DNA of 64,000 nt from Gorsachius magnificus. Taxonomy: Eukaryota; Chordata; Aves; Pelecaniformes; Ardeidae. Below, one piece after another: positions 39,128-50,384 of this stretch. The notes below the pieces were generated by a model. That model was not told the DNA's origin. It saw only the letters and a program-made list of their open reading frames with translations, and did not search any database. A program made the position numbers and the translations under genes. The stretch spans positions 83,017,684 through 83,081,683 of the forward strand of contig CM067082.1 in assembly GCA_034008185.1 (NCBI GenBank), in the 5' to 3' direction. The stretch's first letter is position 1. The number at the start of each line of letters is the position of its first letter.

Positions 39128-41146
39128 CAAGTAAAAGGTGTGGAAAGGTACGCTGAGAACTGCGGAACTCGACCAGTGCCAAGCTGCTCGAGTTGTAGGG
39201 AGATGGAAGTACCATCGTAATTTGTTTCGGTTTTGCTTGTGGCTGCCTCTAGAGCTGCGCTGACCTGGGCCTCGAGCAGCTGAAATAAGGTTGCCCAAAT
39301 TCTGCGCACACAAAAAAGCAGCTTTGGGCAATAGCGCTTGCTGCTCAGGGCTGGTAACCGCGGCTGCTAGAATTAGGCAGTGTATATATAGATGTAAAGG
39401 GTATGTGGGCTGCACTTGGGCTTGCGAGGAAGAAGAAGAGGTGTCCTAAAGGCGTAGTCCTGAGTTTATACTAGAGCTCAAGTGCCGTCTCCGTTACGTG
39501 GGCAGGATCCGGGTACTGCGCTCCTCTGACGAGGGGGGAAGGAGAGGCGCATCTCAAAGCGTTGCTGCAGGGAGAGCGTGCTGCCTCTCTCCCCACGGCT
39601 CCTGCCTCTCTCGGCTGCTAAACCGGGGTAGAGAAACGGGGTTCTAGTTCTGACCCAGCCTTTGAGCCAACAGCGGCAGGCAGTCGAGTTCTGTGCATTG
39701 CTGTACACCGGAGTAGATTAGAGATCAAAGTGTACGAACAGCTGTATTTGGACAGGCCGAAAGCCCACCTCTGCCTGCACCCTGTCTCCAGCACTGATCA
39801 GTAGCAGATATTTAGGAAGAAAGTGCTGTTAGTAGAAAAAAATAAAAAGAAAAAGATGAAGACAGGCGGTAATTCTTGCAAATGGGAGGCCTGGTAAAAT
39901 GGAACGAGCCTCTTCCGTTCACCTTCACCATAGGTGGCAGCATTACTCCACCAGTGGGATATACGGGACCTTCTGGGGCACCCGGTGAGATGCCTCCCTG
40001 CAGTTTGGCCTTGGCGTCTTCGTGCCATCTAAGTAAGCTTGCTCGGGGGACGTCTTTGACTTGTGATGTCGGGGTGTTAGTTTCTGCAGGGTTTTCTCAT
40101 GTTTATATATTTTGGCACATGAAGATCCTACTAATTGTTGTCTCTGAAAAAAATAAGCGTGCTAGGCGTGTATCTGAAGCATTAACTACCTAAGCTAGCC
40201 CAGGGCTCGTAGTGAAGAGTTGGAGAATTGCAGCCAAGTGTGAAAGCTGAGTCTCAAGAACCACTGAGCGTCAGAAATGTCTCTAGATATTTGCATTCAT
40301 ACAGTGAGGAATGCTCTCCAAAGCCCATACGGCTTTTTCTGCAAACGGGCATAATTAATGAGGGAGGCTGATTATCTTTCAGGATAATTTCTCTTATTTG
40401 TGTCTCTCGCCTTAGTCTGAAGGTCCCCAATATAGTATTTAATATCAGATCAGGTATTCGTCTGGAATGTCTCATGCTCAGGAACATGTTTCCCAAGAAA
40501 TGGAACGTAATAAACCTGTTATTTTTAATTTTGGCACAAGCTCCCTGACTAGCGTAAAGGGTCACTGTTTTCTGAATGGGTCAATAAAACAGTGTACAGA
40601 GGCAGAGGCTGAAAAAGAATTGTCAAACTTGGTAACAGAGTAGAATAGCTGTATCTTAACTGTCAGTGCATTCGTTTTAAACCCTCCCCTCTTTGGTCTA
40701 AGATGGCCATTTTTATTGACTTCTGAAAGTATTCCTTTTTTCCAGAGACAGAGGATGTTGATGACTGACAAAGTTAACAGATAGCTCCTACGATGCTGAT
40801 GGGCGTGAGCGATGAAAGACGGGGGTTGCTGCTGCTTCAGAAACTTATTTGCCACTTAATTTTGGTTTTAAAGTACTGGTTAGGGACTCCTTAGGAAAAA
40901 AGAGTAGTATACCATTTACATAATAAAATATTGTGCTTCCATTATAATGCTCTTATTTTGCACCATTGGTAGTTTGAAAGCTAAACCATGGTGTTTTCCA
41001 CAGCCGCAGATTTTTTTTCTAGCTTCGACTGAAACTAAGTTTGGAAACTAATGGCACGTCTAGCTAGAGTAGTCAATAGAGCATATACAATTAATTATGT
41101 TGCTATCAGATTCGTCTTTTCCTTTTTTTAAAGTTTTTTTTTACAG
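39128..41146. other. Intergenic, nothing recognised
   Basis: No coding, RNA or mobile-element signature could be named. The only small features are an octamer-like ATTTGCAT near 40290 and A-tracts near 39837-39853. Confidence 0.6.
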
Positions 41147-41369
41147 GATATGCGCCTGCACCAGCAGAAGAGTGGAGAGCTCAGCAGTGGCAAGACTTTT
41201 GGATGGCAACATCATGGGACTTACTTTACCTGCTCCTTAAAGGCCAGGATCGGCTCTGAGGTGCACATTGACGAGGACTTCTAGGTATTGCAAACTGAGC
41301 ATGTAATCCAGGAAATCCTGGCCTCTGACGACATACAAAATAAAAACCTCAAATTAAAAGATCAATAAA
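41147..41369 (+). other. Candidate unannotated terminal exon
   Basis: A strong pyrimidine tract (TTTTCCTTTTTTTAAAG then T9) ends in ACAG at 41146. Read from the first base, the sequence is open for 45 codons to TAG at 41282-41284 and includes LKARIGSEVHIDEDF. If joined instead to the phase-1 donor of ZCCHC2 exon 13, it reads GYAPAPAEEWRAQQWQDFWM and stops after 37 codons. AATAAA follows at 41339-41344 and 41364-41369. Acceptor, short open frame and two poly(A) signals in order resemble a 3' terminal exon. No homologue is recognised and chance is a real alternative. Confidence 0.3.
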
Positions 41370-42649
41370 GTGTAAGGAAGGGAGGGGAAAGCGGCAGCAA
41401 GACCAAAAAAATACCAACAGGCATCGGGGTGTGCTTGAGGCGGGACGATTTTCACACATCACTCGATTTCTCACCGCAGCTCGGATCCATTTCATAGCAA
41501 AGAACTGCAAAAAGTGGTTGCATCTGCTTGGTCCAAACCCAGCTGAATTTCGCATCCAAACCATTCTGAATTCCGTGAATTGCACTGAATTCAGCGCAGC
41601 TGGCCGTATCGGACACGCGACGGAAGAGAAGGGCGCTTCCAGCAACCTACGTAAGGCTAATGCATGTGGACTTGGAACAGGCTGTAAGAACACATTTAAA
41701 ACCTTATGGCGTTCATTGTTCCTATGGCTACACAGCGTTGTCAGCCAGCTACCATGCCCTTTAGAGCATGGTCTCCCTTTGATTTGTTTTCCATTTTTAA
41801 GATGTGTTTGCCTTGCTTTTGCCCTGATTAGCCTTTTAAACCTCTCTTACATGCGTGCTAGAGCCATGCACATGATGGAGGGCCATTGGAATGCTTTAAT
41901 CCCATGGTATGCAAACCCTCAAACGATAATACTGAAAATTTGCTAATCCAAAATAAAACAGCCTGTGCAAGGGGGTAACTATTTCAGCGTGAGCCTGCTC
42001 TGGTACTTGCCTGCAAGGGCAGCTAAATGGGAGCCAGGACTTAGCATTGCACTTTGAAACCACCACATTTTTCTTCCTTTCTAAGGAAGGATATCTTATT
42101 TCTAGCAAGTTCTCGGGTGGAGGAGGCAGAGAATGGGATGTTAATTTAGAGTTTGGAGAGAGCAGCTACCCTGAGACGTGACACAGCCTTCGCTTTGTCC
42201 AAGCCAGAGCTGGCCAGCCAAGTTGCTAGAGACTTAACGACAGCGCTTTCCTAAATTTTGTTCTTGACAGTGGAAGCGAATACTGTATTGCTTTTATTGC
42301 CAGCTATTGCCAGCAGGTTCCTAATGCCCGTGCCTGCGTGGCACAACGGGAGGGACTGCCGTGCTTCTCCACCACAGACCAGGGCAAGGGCAGTTACCAT
42401 CTCCTGACCAGCACTCTGCCTTGCTGCCTAAGGACAAGGGGACCGCTGCCCAAAACCTGGCACGTGATTTTAAAGGAAGAGGATGCTGATGTTCAGTTTC
42501 TGAAGGTTTTTTTCCAGGTACCTGGGTGACCTCTGTTTTCATTTGCACCGACAGCCCCATCATTTCTGGTAAAGGCCACAGAAGCACAAGGTGTTCAGCA
42601 GCTGGAAGATCAGTTCACTTTAGCAGTGACCATCCTGTGGCTTACAGGG
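41370..42649. other. Intergenic, nothing recognised
   Basis: Mixed sequence with no named repeat. Open frames on the plus strand at 41431-41946 lack family signatures and splice support. Confidence 0.6.
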
Positions 42650-42678
42650 TATTATAATATATATATATTATATATATA

Positions 42679-42714
<36 letters not shown>
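42650..42714 (+). repeat. Compound (TA)n(CA)n microsatellite
   Basis: An imperfect (AT)n stretch of about 40 bases, itself largely self-complementary, passes into about 13 CA units. Such compound arrays mutate rapidly. The AT part can extrude a cruciform and the CA part can adopt Z-DNA. Confidence 0.95.
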
Positions 42715-44953
42715 GTCACCCTGCATTTAGCTGGTGATCTGCCCTGTTCCCCCTGCTCTTCCCAGAGCACCCCACATCCCCTCGGGCAGGGGAGTTGCCA
42801 CCTCTTGGTCCGTGGCAGGGGAGGGCACTGCGGCTGGAGCATTTTAAAGCGGGTTTTGACTTGTGGGTGGGTGCACATGATGGCAGAGGAGTGGGTGCTG
42901 GGATTGGGAGCCACGGGGGCACTGGGACTGCTCAGTGGTGGTCTGTGCTGTAGAAGCTTAGTTTCCAAACATCAGTCCTTTCTGCTTTTTTTTTTTTATT
43001 TTAAAAGCAAAAACCTTCCTAACCAGTCATCGGCTCGCAAGGAAGCACAGCGAAGTTTGGGACAGGGTAGGTCAAGCCAGCCGGCCGGTACCAGTGGTGC
43101 GTGTATAGCCCGAGTGTGGGCAGCTAGAAAGTTTAATCAGTTATTTGGGCCCTTACTTCCCCCTGCACCCCCTAAAGGTTGTTGATTTATGCCTTAAAGT
43201 TTCATCTTTCAGCTCTTCAGTGCACATCTTTAACCAGTTTTAGACGACTTCCATGTTCAAAAGACTTCTGGCTGACTCGGGCGAGGGAAGGCTATGTGAG
43301 CCCTCTCCCCTCCCTGCTGTGCGTTGTCACTCACCCTCAAATTTTCAGCGTTTCTTTGTTTGGAAATGTATCTGGTTTCCCCCTGACCTCTTTAAAGCTC
43401 CTTACTTCCATGATGGACGTGGGTAACGTATTCCATATGCTCGCTTCCCTTTGGTCGGCGAGCTCTTCCCGTCTCCAATGGAGGGACGTGGCCAGGCACC
43501 TCCCATTGCCACTTGAAAGCTGGGAGGCACCCTTGGCTCTTCAATAAAATTAAATAAAATGAATTTCACTTCAAACACTCTTCCTCTTGAGCTGTACACA
43601 GCGTTGCTTTGCTCTGCTTAGGTGTTTGCGTATCATGCTGTAATTGTTCCATCCGTGCCAGGGTATTATTTTTACAGCTGGCCGTGCCTTTGATAGAAGG
43701 AAACGTGAGAGTTTAAAGGCAGGAGAAGGAGCGCTGGTGGGGAAGCCACAGCAGCTGCCTGCACTGTCCCCGAGTGAGGAGCCGTGCCCCACCGACCCGC
43801 CACGCAGAGCACCCGTGGGGTGTTTTTTCAGTAAAGGACGAGGAAAAAACAAGCCAAAGCTAATGCAAAAATGAACAGCTGGCACTGTCAGGGCCCTGGG
43901 AGCACTAATAGGCCTTAATTAGCCTGCCCAGCATCCCCCAAAGCCTCCGCCCACCCTGCCCTGGGCTCAGCAGCCCCAGTTTAGCTTAGCCAGGGGCTCT
44001 GGTTCCTGCTGGAGTGATGCTGTCCGTGAGCCTCAGCCCAGTTAAGTCGTGGATGGGTCTTCCCAGGTGGGACTCAGACCCACGTTGTAGGTGTCACCCT
44101 GTCCTGCCCAGACCCCTTAGGTGGACACTGGACCTGCCCCAATGCTGCACCTGGTCTCGGTCTGCTGATGGACCTGTGCCCAGCTGCTGGCTCTGCTGGG
44201 GGGCTGCAGGACGGCCAGGGTCACCCTCGGCTGCCAGCTTGCTCTCCTGCAGCTCCCTGGTGGGCATGGTCCAGCGTCTTGCAGAGCTCACCTCTTCATC
44301 TCCCCTGGGGGCCTTCTGCAAAACCCCTTCCAGGTAGGTAATGGTTTCCTTCTTACTGGTTCTGTATCGCCTACGGGCGTAAAGGGCTGTGGGTGGCAGA
44401 CACAGAGGTCATCCAGTTTGTGGAAGAGACCATTTTAAGTGCTTGATAATTGCAGCAAAACCAAAGAGCAAAACGCAGCTGAGGAAAGGGAAGAAGAGAT
44501 GGAAAGAATCAGACTAAAATGTAACTGTTCAGGTCACTAAATAGTGTTTATTTAAGGCTGGTTGAGGTTCAAATTCAGTCCCAGGTACTCTTGAGCTAAC
44601 TCCTGTCATGCAACAAATGGAAAGCCAAAACAACATGGTGCTGATGGAGCCAGCTGTGTCTCTCCGGTGAAGTAAACAGGGCTTTGCAGCTACACATTGC
44701 AGCAAGGATTTTTGCAGCAGTGAGGAAGCCATTAAATGGTGTGGTTATGGATTTCACCGCTCGTTTGAGACCTATTAAAATAAGGTATTACACAGGGCAC
44801 CTGAGGTAGCAGGGACAGGTGAAAGAGGGCAGATTTTGCTCCAGACTGCCACTGCCTTATCAGAGAAAGCAAAATACATTTGTCTAATGTACAGATACCA
44901 TAGTCTCAGATACAAACTCATTTGCCAGCACTTGTCAGCACGCAGGGTCTGAA
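42715..44953. other. Intergenic, nothing recognised
   Basis: G/C-rich for this window. Short A/T exceptions include a pair of AATAAA/ATAAAAT motifs near 43541-43560 with no exon assigned. No gene or repeat could be named. Confidence 0.55.
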
Positions 44954-45925
44954 ATGTCACTTTTCCCCCCCGAGACAGAGCGCAGCGATAATCTTGGGGT
45001 GCTGCCTTACAAACGTGAACGCAAACGCATTTTGAGTGAGGGTTGTTTTATTGCCAGAGAGGTTTCTAGCCTATGGGCTGCTCGTTCCCAGCCTAGGGCT
45101 GGGCCTCCCCTTTGGTTTACCCATGGAGAGCAGAAGGGCTCCCGCCGGCTCTGGCAGGTGGGGCATGGGGACAGCACCTGGGAGGAGCAGCTTGGGCTCA
45201 GCTGGGCTCAGTTACCCAAGCAAAAGGCAGGGTGGTTTGTCCCTTCATCTCCGTTTCCACCGTGCTGCCTCTGTTGGGTCTTCTCTCGCCCTCTCACTTT
45301 TGGCCTCAAACCCGACTGTGCTACCACCTCCCGCGTTCCTCCTTGTACCCGTTCACTTCCAGTGAGGCAACGGGGTCAGCCGCAAAATCCTTGCTTCCTG
45401 ATTTGCTGCTGGGCCTGTGGGACTGTGCTTTCTCTTCTCCGGTTTCCCTTCATTTCACCCCCTTGCGAACGCTGTACTCTGCTGTTTGTCTGCCTTGGTG
45501 TGTCCGCAGAGACCTTGCTCTACCCCTTTTTGTGGATTTCACTGGCTCTAGGTTATTTCTCAGAGCTATCTTTTCATTCATTTCATACTTTTCATTCATT
45601 TATGTATTTATGTCCTGTGGTGTTTGTTTTAGCATCGCGTTGCATTAGGATGATGTCACGTTTTCGCACGAAGGGCTTTAAAAGTTCAGAAAAGGTAATT
45701 GGGGAGAAGCTCACTCTCTGGATTTCTTTTATTCTGGGCATCAGGCAGATTGGCCTCGTCTTCTCGCGTGTGGTGAGCATCAGTTACAGTGGGGCGACAA
45801 GGCCCACCTGTCTGGGGCACAGGACCCTGTGCTTTCTGTCTCTAGTGGGATTTAAGTGGAAAGTCAGGCGTGGGCGAGGCGGTTGCTGGGGTGAAGCGGG
45901 TGGCAGGAGGGCGGCTGTCCTCTAG
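44954..45925 (+). other. Long open frame, probably not a gene
   Basis: A 323-codon frame runs from ATG to TAG with no recognisable domain. The conceptual product is rich in Cys, Phe, Leu and Ser, as expected from a C/T-rich strand. A second plus-strand frame (45112-45648) is open across the same DNA, which suggests low stop-codon density rather than selection on one frame. No splice or poly(A) context was found. It is listed because it is the second longest open frame in the window. Confidence 0.12.
45570..45605 (+). repeat. 18-base tandem duplication
   Basis: CTTTTCATTCATTTCATA is followed directly by CTTTTCATTCATTTATGT, a two-copy A/T-rich repeat. Confidence 0.8.
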
Positions 45926-47346
45926 ACTAGCATGACACGAGGTGGAAGCATGCCTATATTCGGGGCATTCTGCTGCCCCAAAGACCAAACCAGAGCTGAA
46001 CCTGGCTGCGTTACAGCCCTTGGGAAACGCGAGGCTTGCACAGGAGCAGCGGTGGAAATCCCACCTGGCACGACAGGCAGATCTCAGAGGCTCTGCAGTG
46101 CCCTTGTCGGGCTTGCTCTGCCTGGAAACTGGATGTCTCTCCCCACCCCCTGAGGTATTTGGGGCATCTGCTTGGGGCAAAGGACCTCTGAAGCCACCGT
46201 CCGCACGTGGGGTTGCCGTTCCCCTTCCGTGACGGGCTTACCTCTCACTTCTACTAAAACCAAAACCCAACAACTTGTTTTTAGAAGACAGGCTGAGGGT
46301 GCTTCTCCTTTGCTCTAAAATTTCATGTCCTCAAGCTGAAAACAGAGCAGCAGTAAAAACCTCTCCGATGGATGCATGCAGATGAGTGGCAAGCTAAGAA
46401 ACGTTCTTCGCTCCTTCCCCAGCCTGCCCTCAAGGGGCTGCATGGCTTTTGCTCCTGTACCTCTTGCGGCTTCCACTGCTGGGCTCAGCAGCTCCTGGTG
46501 AACACCAGCGAGGTGGGAATATGTCTCCATCTCCTGCCCTGACCCAGCCAGAGCCGCGAGTCCCATGGATCTCAGCTGTCCCCCAGGTCTGTGCTTCAGC
46601 TGGCAGCCTCCCACCACTGATACGTCCGAGCGCCCTCCTCAAGCATGCAGAACAAGATCTGTGGGACATCCACCTTCTAGATTTATCATGACAATTCCTG
46701 AATAAGCTGCTGTCTTCTCCTGTCCTACTTAATGCTGTGTCTGTTATCATTGCAGACAGGGGGCTTGATTCAGTAGCCCACGCATAAATGTCTAGCGTCG
46801 TTTGAGAAACCTTGGCACACGCCAGTGGGCCTCCAGCTGCCTCTCCAGGCATGTGCATGTCTCCTGTATGTCTTGAGCTTTATTTTCTACCCCTGCGTTG
46901 CTACCACAAGTAGCTGGGGGTGACTCTGGCGGCAGCGAGGCACCCCAGGGCAGGCAGCTGAAGGAGGCCCACGCTGCATGCCCTTTACAGTGGGAGCAAT
47001 GGGCAAAATTAACAGTTATCAACTGATATCAATTGATTATCAATTTTTATCAGCGTTTCCCCTCTGTTGTGCTAGCTAGAAGTGGAATTGCATCCAAACA
47101 GGGGCACACCTGCTGGAGTCCACACCTCCAGGGGGGTGATCTGCAGTGTGTGCTGGTGGCGGACCTGGGTCCTCCGTGTGCCCCTCGGACCCGTGTGGGT
47201 ACGTCCCTGCATCCTTGATGTAGCCAGGGAGGGGCAGGGGGAAGTCAGGGGAGGAAAGGTGGGGATGAGAGCACCTGAGTTAGATGCCAAGTGCAAGTTT
47301 TAGAGCACGAATCCCCTCTTTCTGAGCCAAAAAAAGAAAAAGCACT
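45926..47346. other. Intergenic, nothing recognised
   Basis: G/C-rich, with overlapping open frames on both strands explained by composition. An AT-rich patch TATCAACTGATATCAATTGATTATCAATTTTTATC at 47017-47051 stands out but is not assigned. Confidence 0.55.
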
Positions 47347-47950
47347 GATGAGTTATTCTATAGGCAATGAGGAGAAATTTCTGGATCGGTAGCCCTTGTC
47401 CTTATGGGAGATTTCAACTTCCCAGACATCAGCTGTGAATATTGTACTGCTGTGACGAGCAGGTCTTGGAAGTTCTTGAAGTTTGTAGGAGGGAACTTCT
47501 CGTCACAGGTACTCAGCGCGCCAGCAAGGAAAGATGCCCTCCTAGACTTGCTGTTTGTGAGTAGGGAAGGACTCATGGGGGATGCGATGGTAGGTGGCTG
47601 TCTTGGCCACAGTGATCCTGAAATGGTTGAGTTTAAAATTTTCAGTGTGATAAGAACAAAGGGGAGCAGAGTTGCTACCCTGGGCTTCAGGAGAGAAAAC
47701 TTTAAGCAGTTCAGGGAGCTATTTAGCAGTGTACCCTGGGAATCTGCTTTTGAGGGCTTAGGAGCCCCCGAGTGCTGGTCAGTTTGTAAGAAGCACCTTT
47801 TAGAAGCGCGAGAGCAGGCAGTCCCACTGTGTTGGAAGTCACCGTTGCAGAAAAGCAGCTGGAAAGCGGAGGGAGTAAGCGGGGATGGAGGCCCCCCTGC
47901 GCTGAAGCTTGCGAGCAGTTTGACGCTTTGTGAGCTGCTCTTCCTCATCC
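47347..47950 (+). pseudogene. CR1 LINE ORF2 endonuclease fragment (dead copy)
   Basis: The frame starts DELFYRQ, meets TGA at 47368-47370, and continues through VALVLMGDFNFPDISC, LLDLLFVSREGLMGDAMVGG and CLGHSDPEMVEF. These are the C-terminal motifs of the AP-type endonuclease of avian CR1 ORF2. The GDFN motif is kept, but the final S-D-H triad reads S-D-P (GAT CCT at about 47611-47616), which removes the catalytic histidine. Similarity fades near 47850-47950. Neither element end is present. It matches remembered CR1 ORF2 closely in order and spacing. Confidence 0.9.
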
Positions 47951-48510
47951 CGGTGAGGTTTCCGCTCGGAAATCTGAGCCAGGTGCTTCAAACACCAAAA
48001 TGAATTAATGTGGCGGGTCTAAGGCAGGGGCTTAACTTTCTCTCTTGTTGCTGTTTGCGTCGACAGTCAGTGCAGCGACTTCAGCTGCACCCCTGGTAAC
48101 GAATCCAGCACCCTCTCACCCAGACTTAGTCCCCTCTTCCCCTCTCTGAAACCTGAAATAGGAAAAGCTCCTTTAAGTGACGAAATAAAAAATGAGAAAA
48201 TAGCTGCTTTGTAGCCCAAACTGGCTGCTCTCTCTCAGTGCAAGTCAGTGGTGGCTTCTGCAAAGGCTTCCAAAGTCACTTCCTAAGAGCTATGGGGTTG
48301 TGCCTATAGAATATACGGGCAGCTCCGCCATATGCTTTGTCCGAGAAGCGGTGTAGGTTGTGTGAGCCTGGCTGGCCAGAAATGGCAGGCAGGGTTAGCC
48401 CTTGCTGCGCGCAGCCTTTCTGAGCAGGGAAACGAGTGCAACAGTAATTGGCTTAATTTCCGTACTGCCTCCAGTCTGCCTCGCAGAGGGGTTTTAATGC
48501 TTTTACTTAC
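47951..48510. other. Intergenic, nothing recognised
   Basis: No gene or repeat could be named. A strong minus-strand donor (GCC|GTAAGTAAAA) forms its right edge. Confidence 0.55.
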
Positions 48511-48799
48511 GGCAATTCCTCCTGCAACTCCTGGGTTGGTGATTTTGTGAGCGGAGGCCTTGGCTTTCATTTGCTTCCCGTTCAGGGTCCCTTTGCCAGC
48601 GTAACCCCCCCCACTGCCAGTGCCACTTCCTTGGCTGCGTGTGGTCCTTTTGCCAAATCCTGACATTTTTTTATATTTGGTTAGCATCAGAATGGAGCTG
48701 CAGAATAATTGCTCTTTCACTTTCCTCTTAAATAGGCCACGCTGCTCGGCTGCATAAATGTTCTCTTCATGCATCTTGTCACTCTGCCTCACAGGCTTC
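48511..48799 (-). other. Candidate unannotated internal coding exon
   Basis: On the minus strand a textbook acceptor (T10, CCCTCCTAG) is followed by 289 bases open in one frame and then GCC|GTAAGTAAAA. The frame enters with the third base of a codon, runs 96 codons and leaves in phase 0. It begins KPVRQSDKMHEENIYAAEQR. An in-frame Met starts MSGFGKRTTRSQGSGTGSGG, and the end is ITNPGVAGGIA. The product is basic and Gly/Ser-rich with no domain I recognise. The three coincident signals make an exon of an antisense or independent gene plausible. GTAAGT alone is expected about once per 4 kb per strand, so chance is not excluded. Confidence 0.35.
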
Positions 48800-50117
48800 C
48801 TAGGAGGGAAAAAAAAAACACCCCAACCCACTTTATTTTTTTAAAAAGATGCCTTTTCTTCCTCGTGAATTGCCCTTGCTCTGTATGATAGCCAGCAATT
48901 GGCCCCAAAGGATGAATACTAAGCAGCTTTGCCAAGGTGCAATTCAGCTATAAGACATCCCGTATATCCGGGGATGTCCTGGATGACCTTGAGGGCAGGG
49001 GGATTGAAGCCGGGGAGGAAGGCCACAGTGGCAGCTCCACCCCGCTCAAGCACTCGACCTAAAGCCAAAGCCAGGTTTTAGCCCCTGGTGTGCAAATCCC
49101 AGCGACACGGGAGGACGAGCTGCGGACGCAAGTCAGTCTTTTGCTGTCGAGCTATTCAAAGGGAAACATCCCGAGGCTGAAATCTGCTGGTGTGCCCCGG
49201 CTCCGGCTCGGAGGTCAGCTGCGTGCTTTGACTCGCCTCAAACCTGCAGCCTGCAAAGGGCAGGGAGGGATGGAGGGAGCCCCGCGGCAAGGGTAGAGAG
49301 GAGCAAGACGGGCTTTCAAAGCTGGCAGCAGTGCCCCTGCTCTGCTGCTCCTTGCCTGCCCGCCCAGGGGCAAATGTGATTGTCTCAAATGCAATAGGAT
49401 TTGGCCATGGACCATGCAAAGCTCTGGCTCTGCCACGAAGCGTAGCACCAAGGAGTTTTTCCTCCTTGCTGAAGTACTTGCCTGCAGAGATCGCACAACT
49501 GACTGTGTCCAATAACGTTTACGCAACCTGATTATTTATCAGAATGAAATCCGGCTCAGCCTTCAATGCTGCTCAGTTTTTATTGCAACGTTTTCCCCAT
49601 GCGCAGAGGCCACCCTGAAGGAAATGCGCGGGGAAGACTGGACCGAGCGCCGCGCTGGGCTGAAGCCCATGTCATTCTCACAGATACAAGGTGGAACTTG
49701 TTACCAAAAAAAAAATAATTGTATAAGTCAGACCATGGGGAAAAATAAAGAGCGTGGAAGGGGGAGGATGAGTGGGGGGGCAGTGCCCATGCCTGGAGGG
49801 GTGAGGAAAGTGGAGTGCGAGAATCTGCTTGGCTCGCCCTGCGTGACTGCACATTCGGAGAAAAAAGGCGCAAAACAAAAGTGTGGCCTGAGATCGCTGC
49901 CACAGGCTGTGCCTTGCTTCACAGGCATTGAGGTAAGGGCAAGCAAGGGGTTTGCATTTTAAAACGGTGAAGAGGAATGAAGGGGCTTACGAGACATCCT
50001 GAGACTCCAGTCGGAGACTGCAACCTCCACCACTACTCACAGCTCACTGTAGGCTTCTGCTATAGACTGCCTGAGCTCTGCTACAGAGGTAATTAGGCTG
50101 GATTTTGTCCTGCTTCT
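48800..50117. other. Intergenic, nothing recognised
   Basis: G/C-rich with several CpGs at 49.1-49.7 kb. No repeat family or gene is recognised. Confidence 0.55.
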
Positions 50118-50199
50118 CTCAGGTTTTTTCGTAGCCTTGTTGCTCTCAGGTTTTTTCATAGCCTTGTTGCTCTCAGGTTTTTTTCGTGGCCTTGTTGCT
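50118..50199 (+). repeat. 27-base tandem repeat, three copies
   Basis: The unit CTCAGGTTTTTTCGTAGCCT plus TGTTGCT repeats at 50118, 50145 and 50172, with a G/A change in copy 2 and an extra T plus A/G change in copy 3. On the minus strand it encodes a KKPESNKA-type nine-residue repeat in an open frame (50037-50387), broken in phase by the extra base. Confidence 0.92.
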
Positions 50200-50246
50200 C
50201 TGATGATGAGACACCAGATAAGAAGATGGGAGCAGCCACATGGGGT

Positions 50247-50330
50247 CAAATGAAGGATCCTTCTGAGTTGTATGTTCAAGCATGAGTCAGTAGCGTATTT
50301 AAACAGGAGAAGCAAAATCCCTTCATTTGA
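50247..50330 (+). repeat. 11-base inverted repeat
   Basis: TCAAATGAAGG (50247-50257) and CCTTCATTTGA (50320-50330) are perfect reverse complements separated by 62 bases. It may be a chance stem or the edge of an unrecognised element. Confidence 0.5.
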
Positions 50331-50384
50331 GAAGTTTGTTTGTTTGGTTTGGCTATATTCTATCAGGCTCTCTGGAAGCAAACA

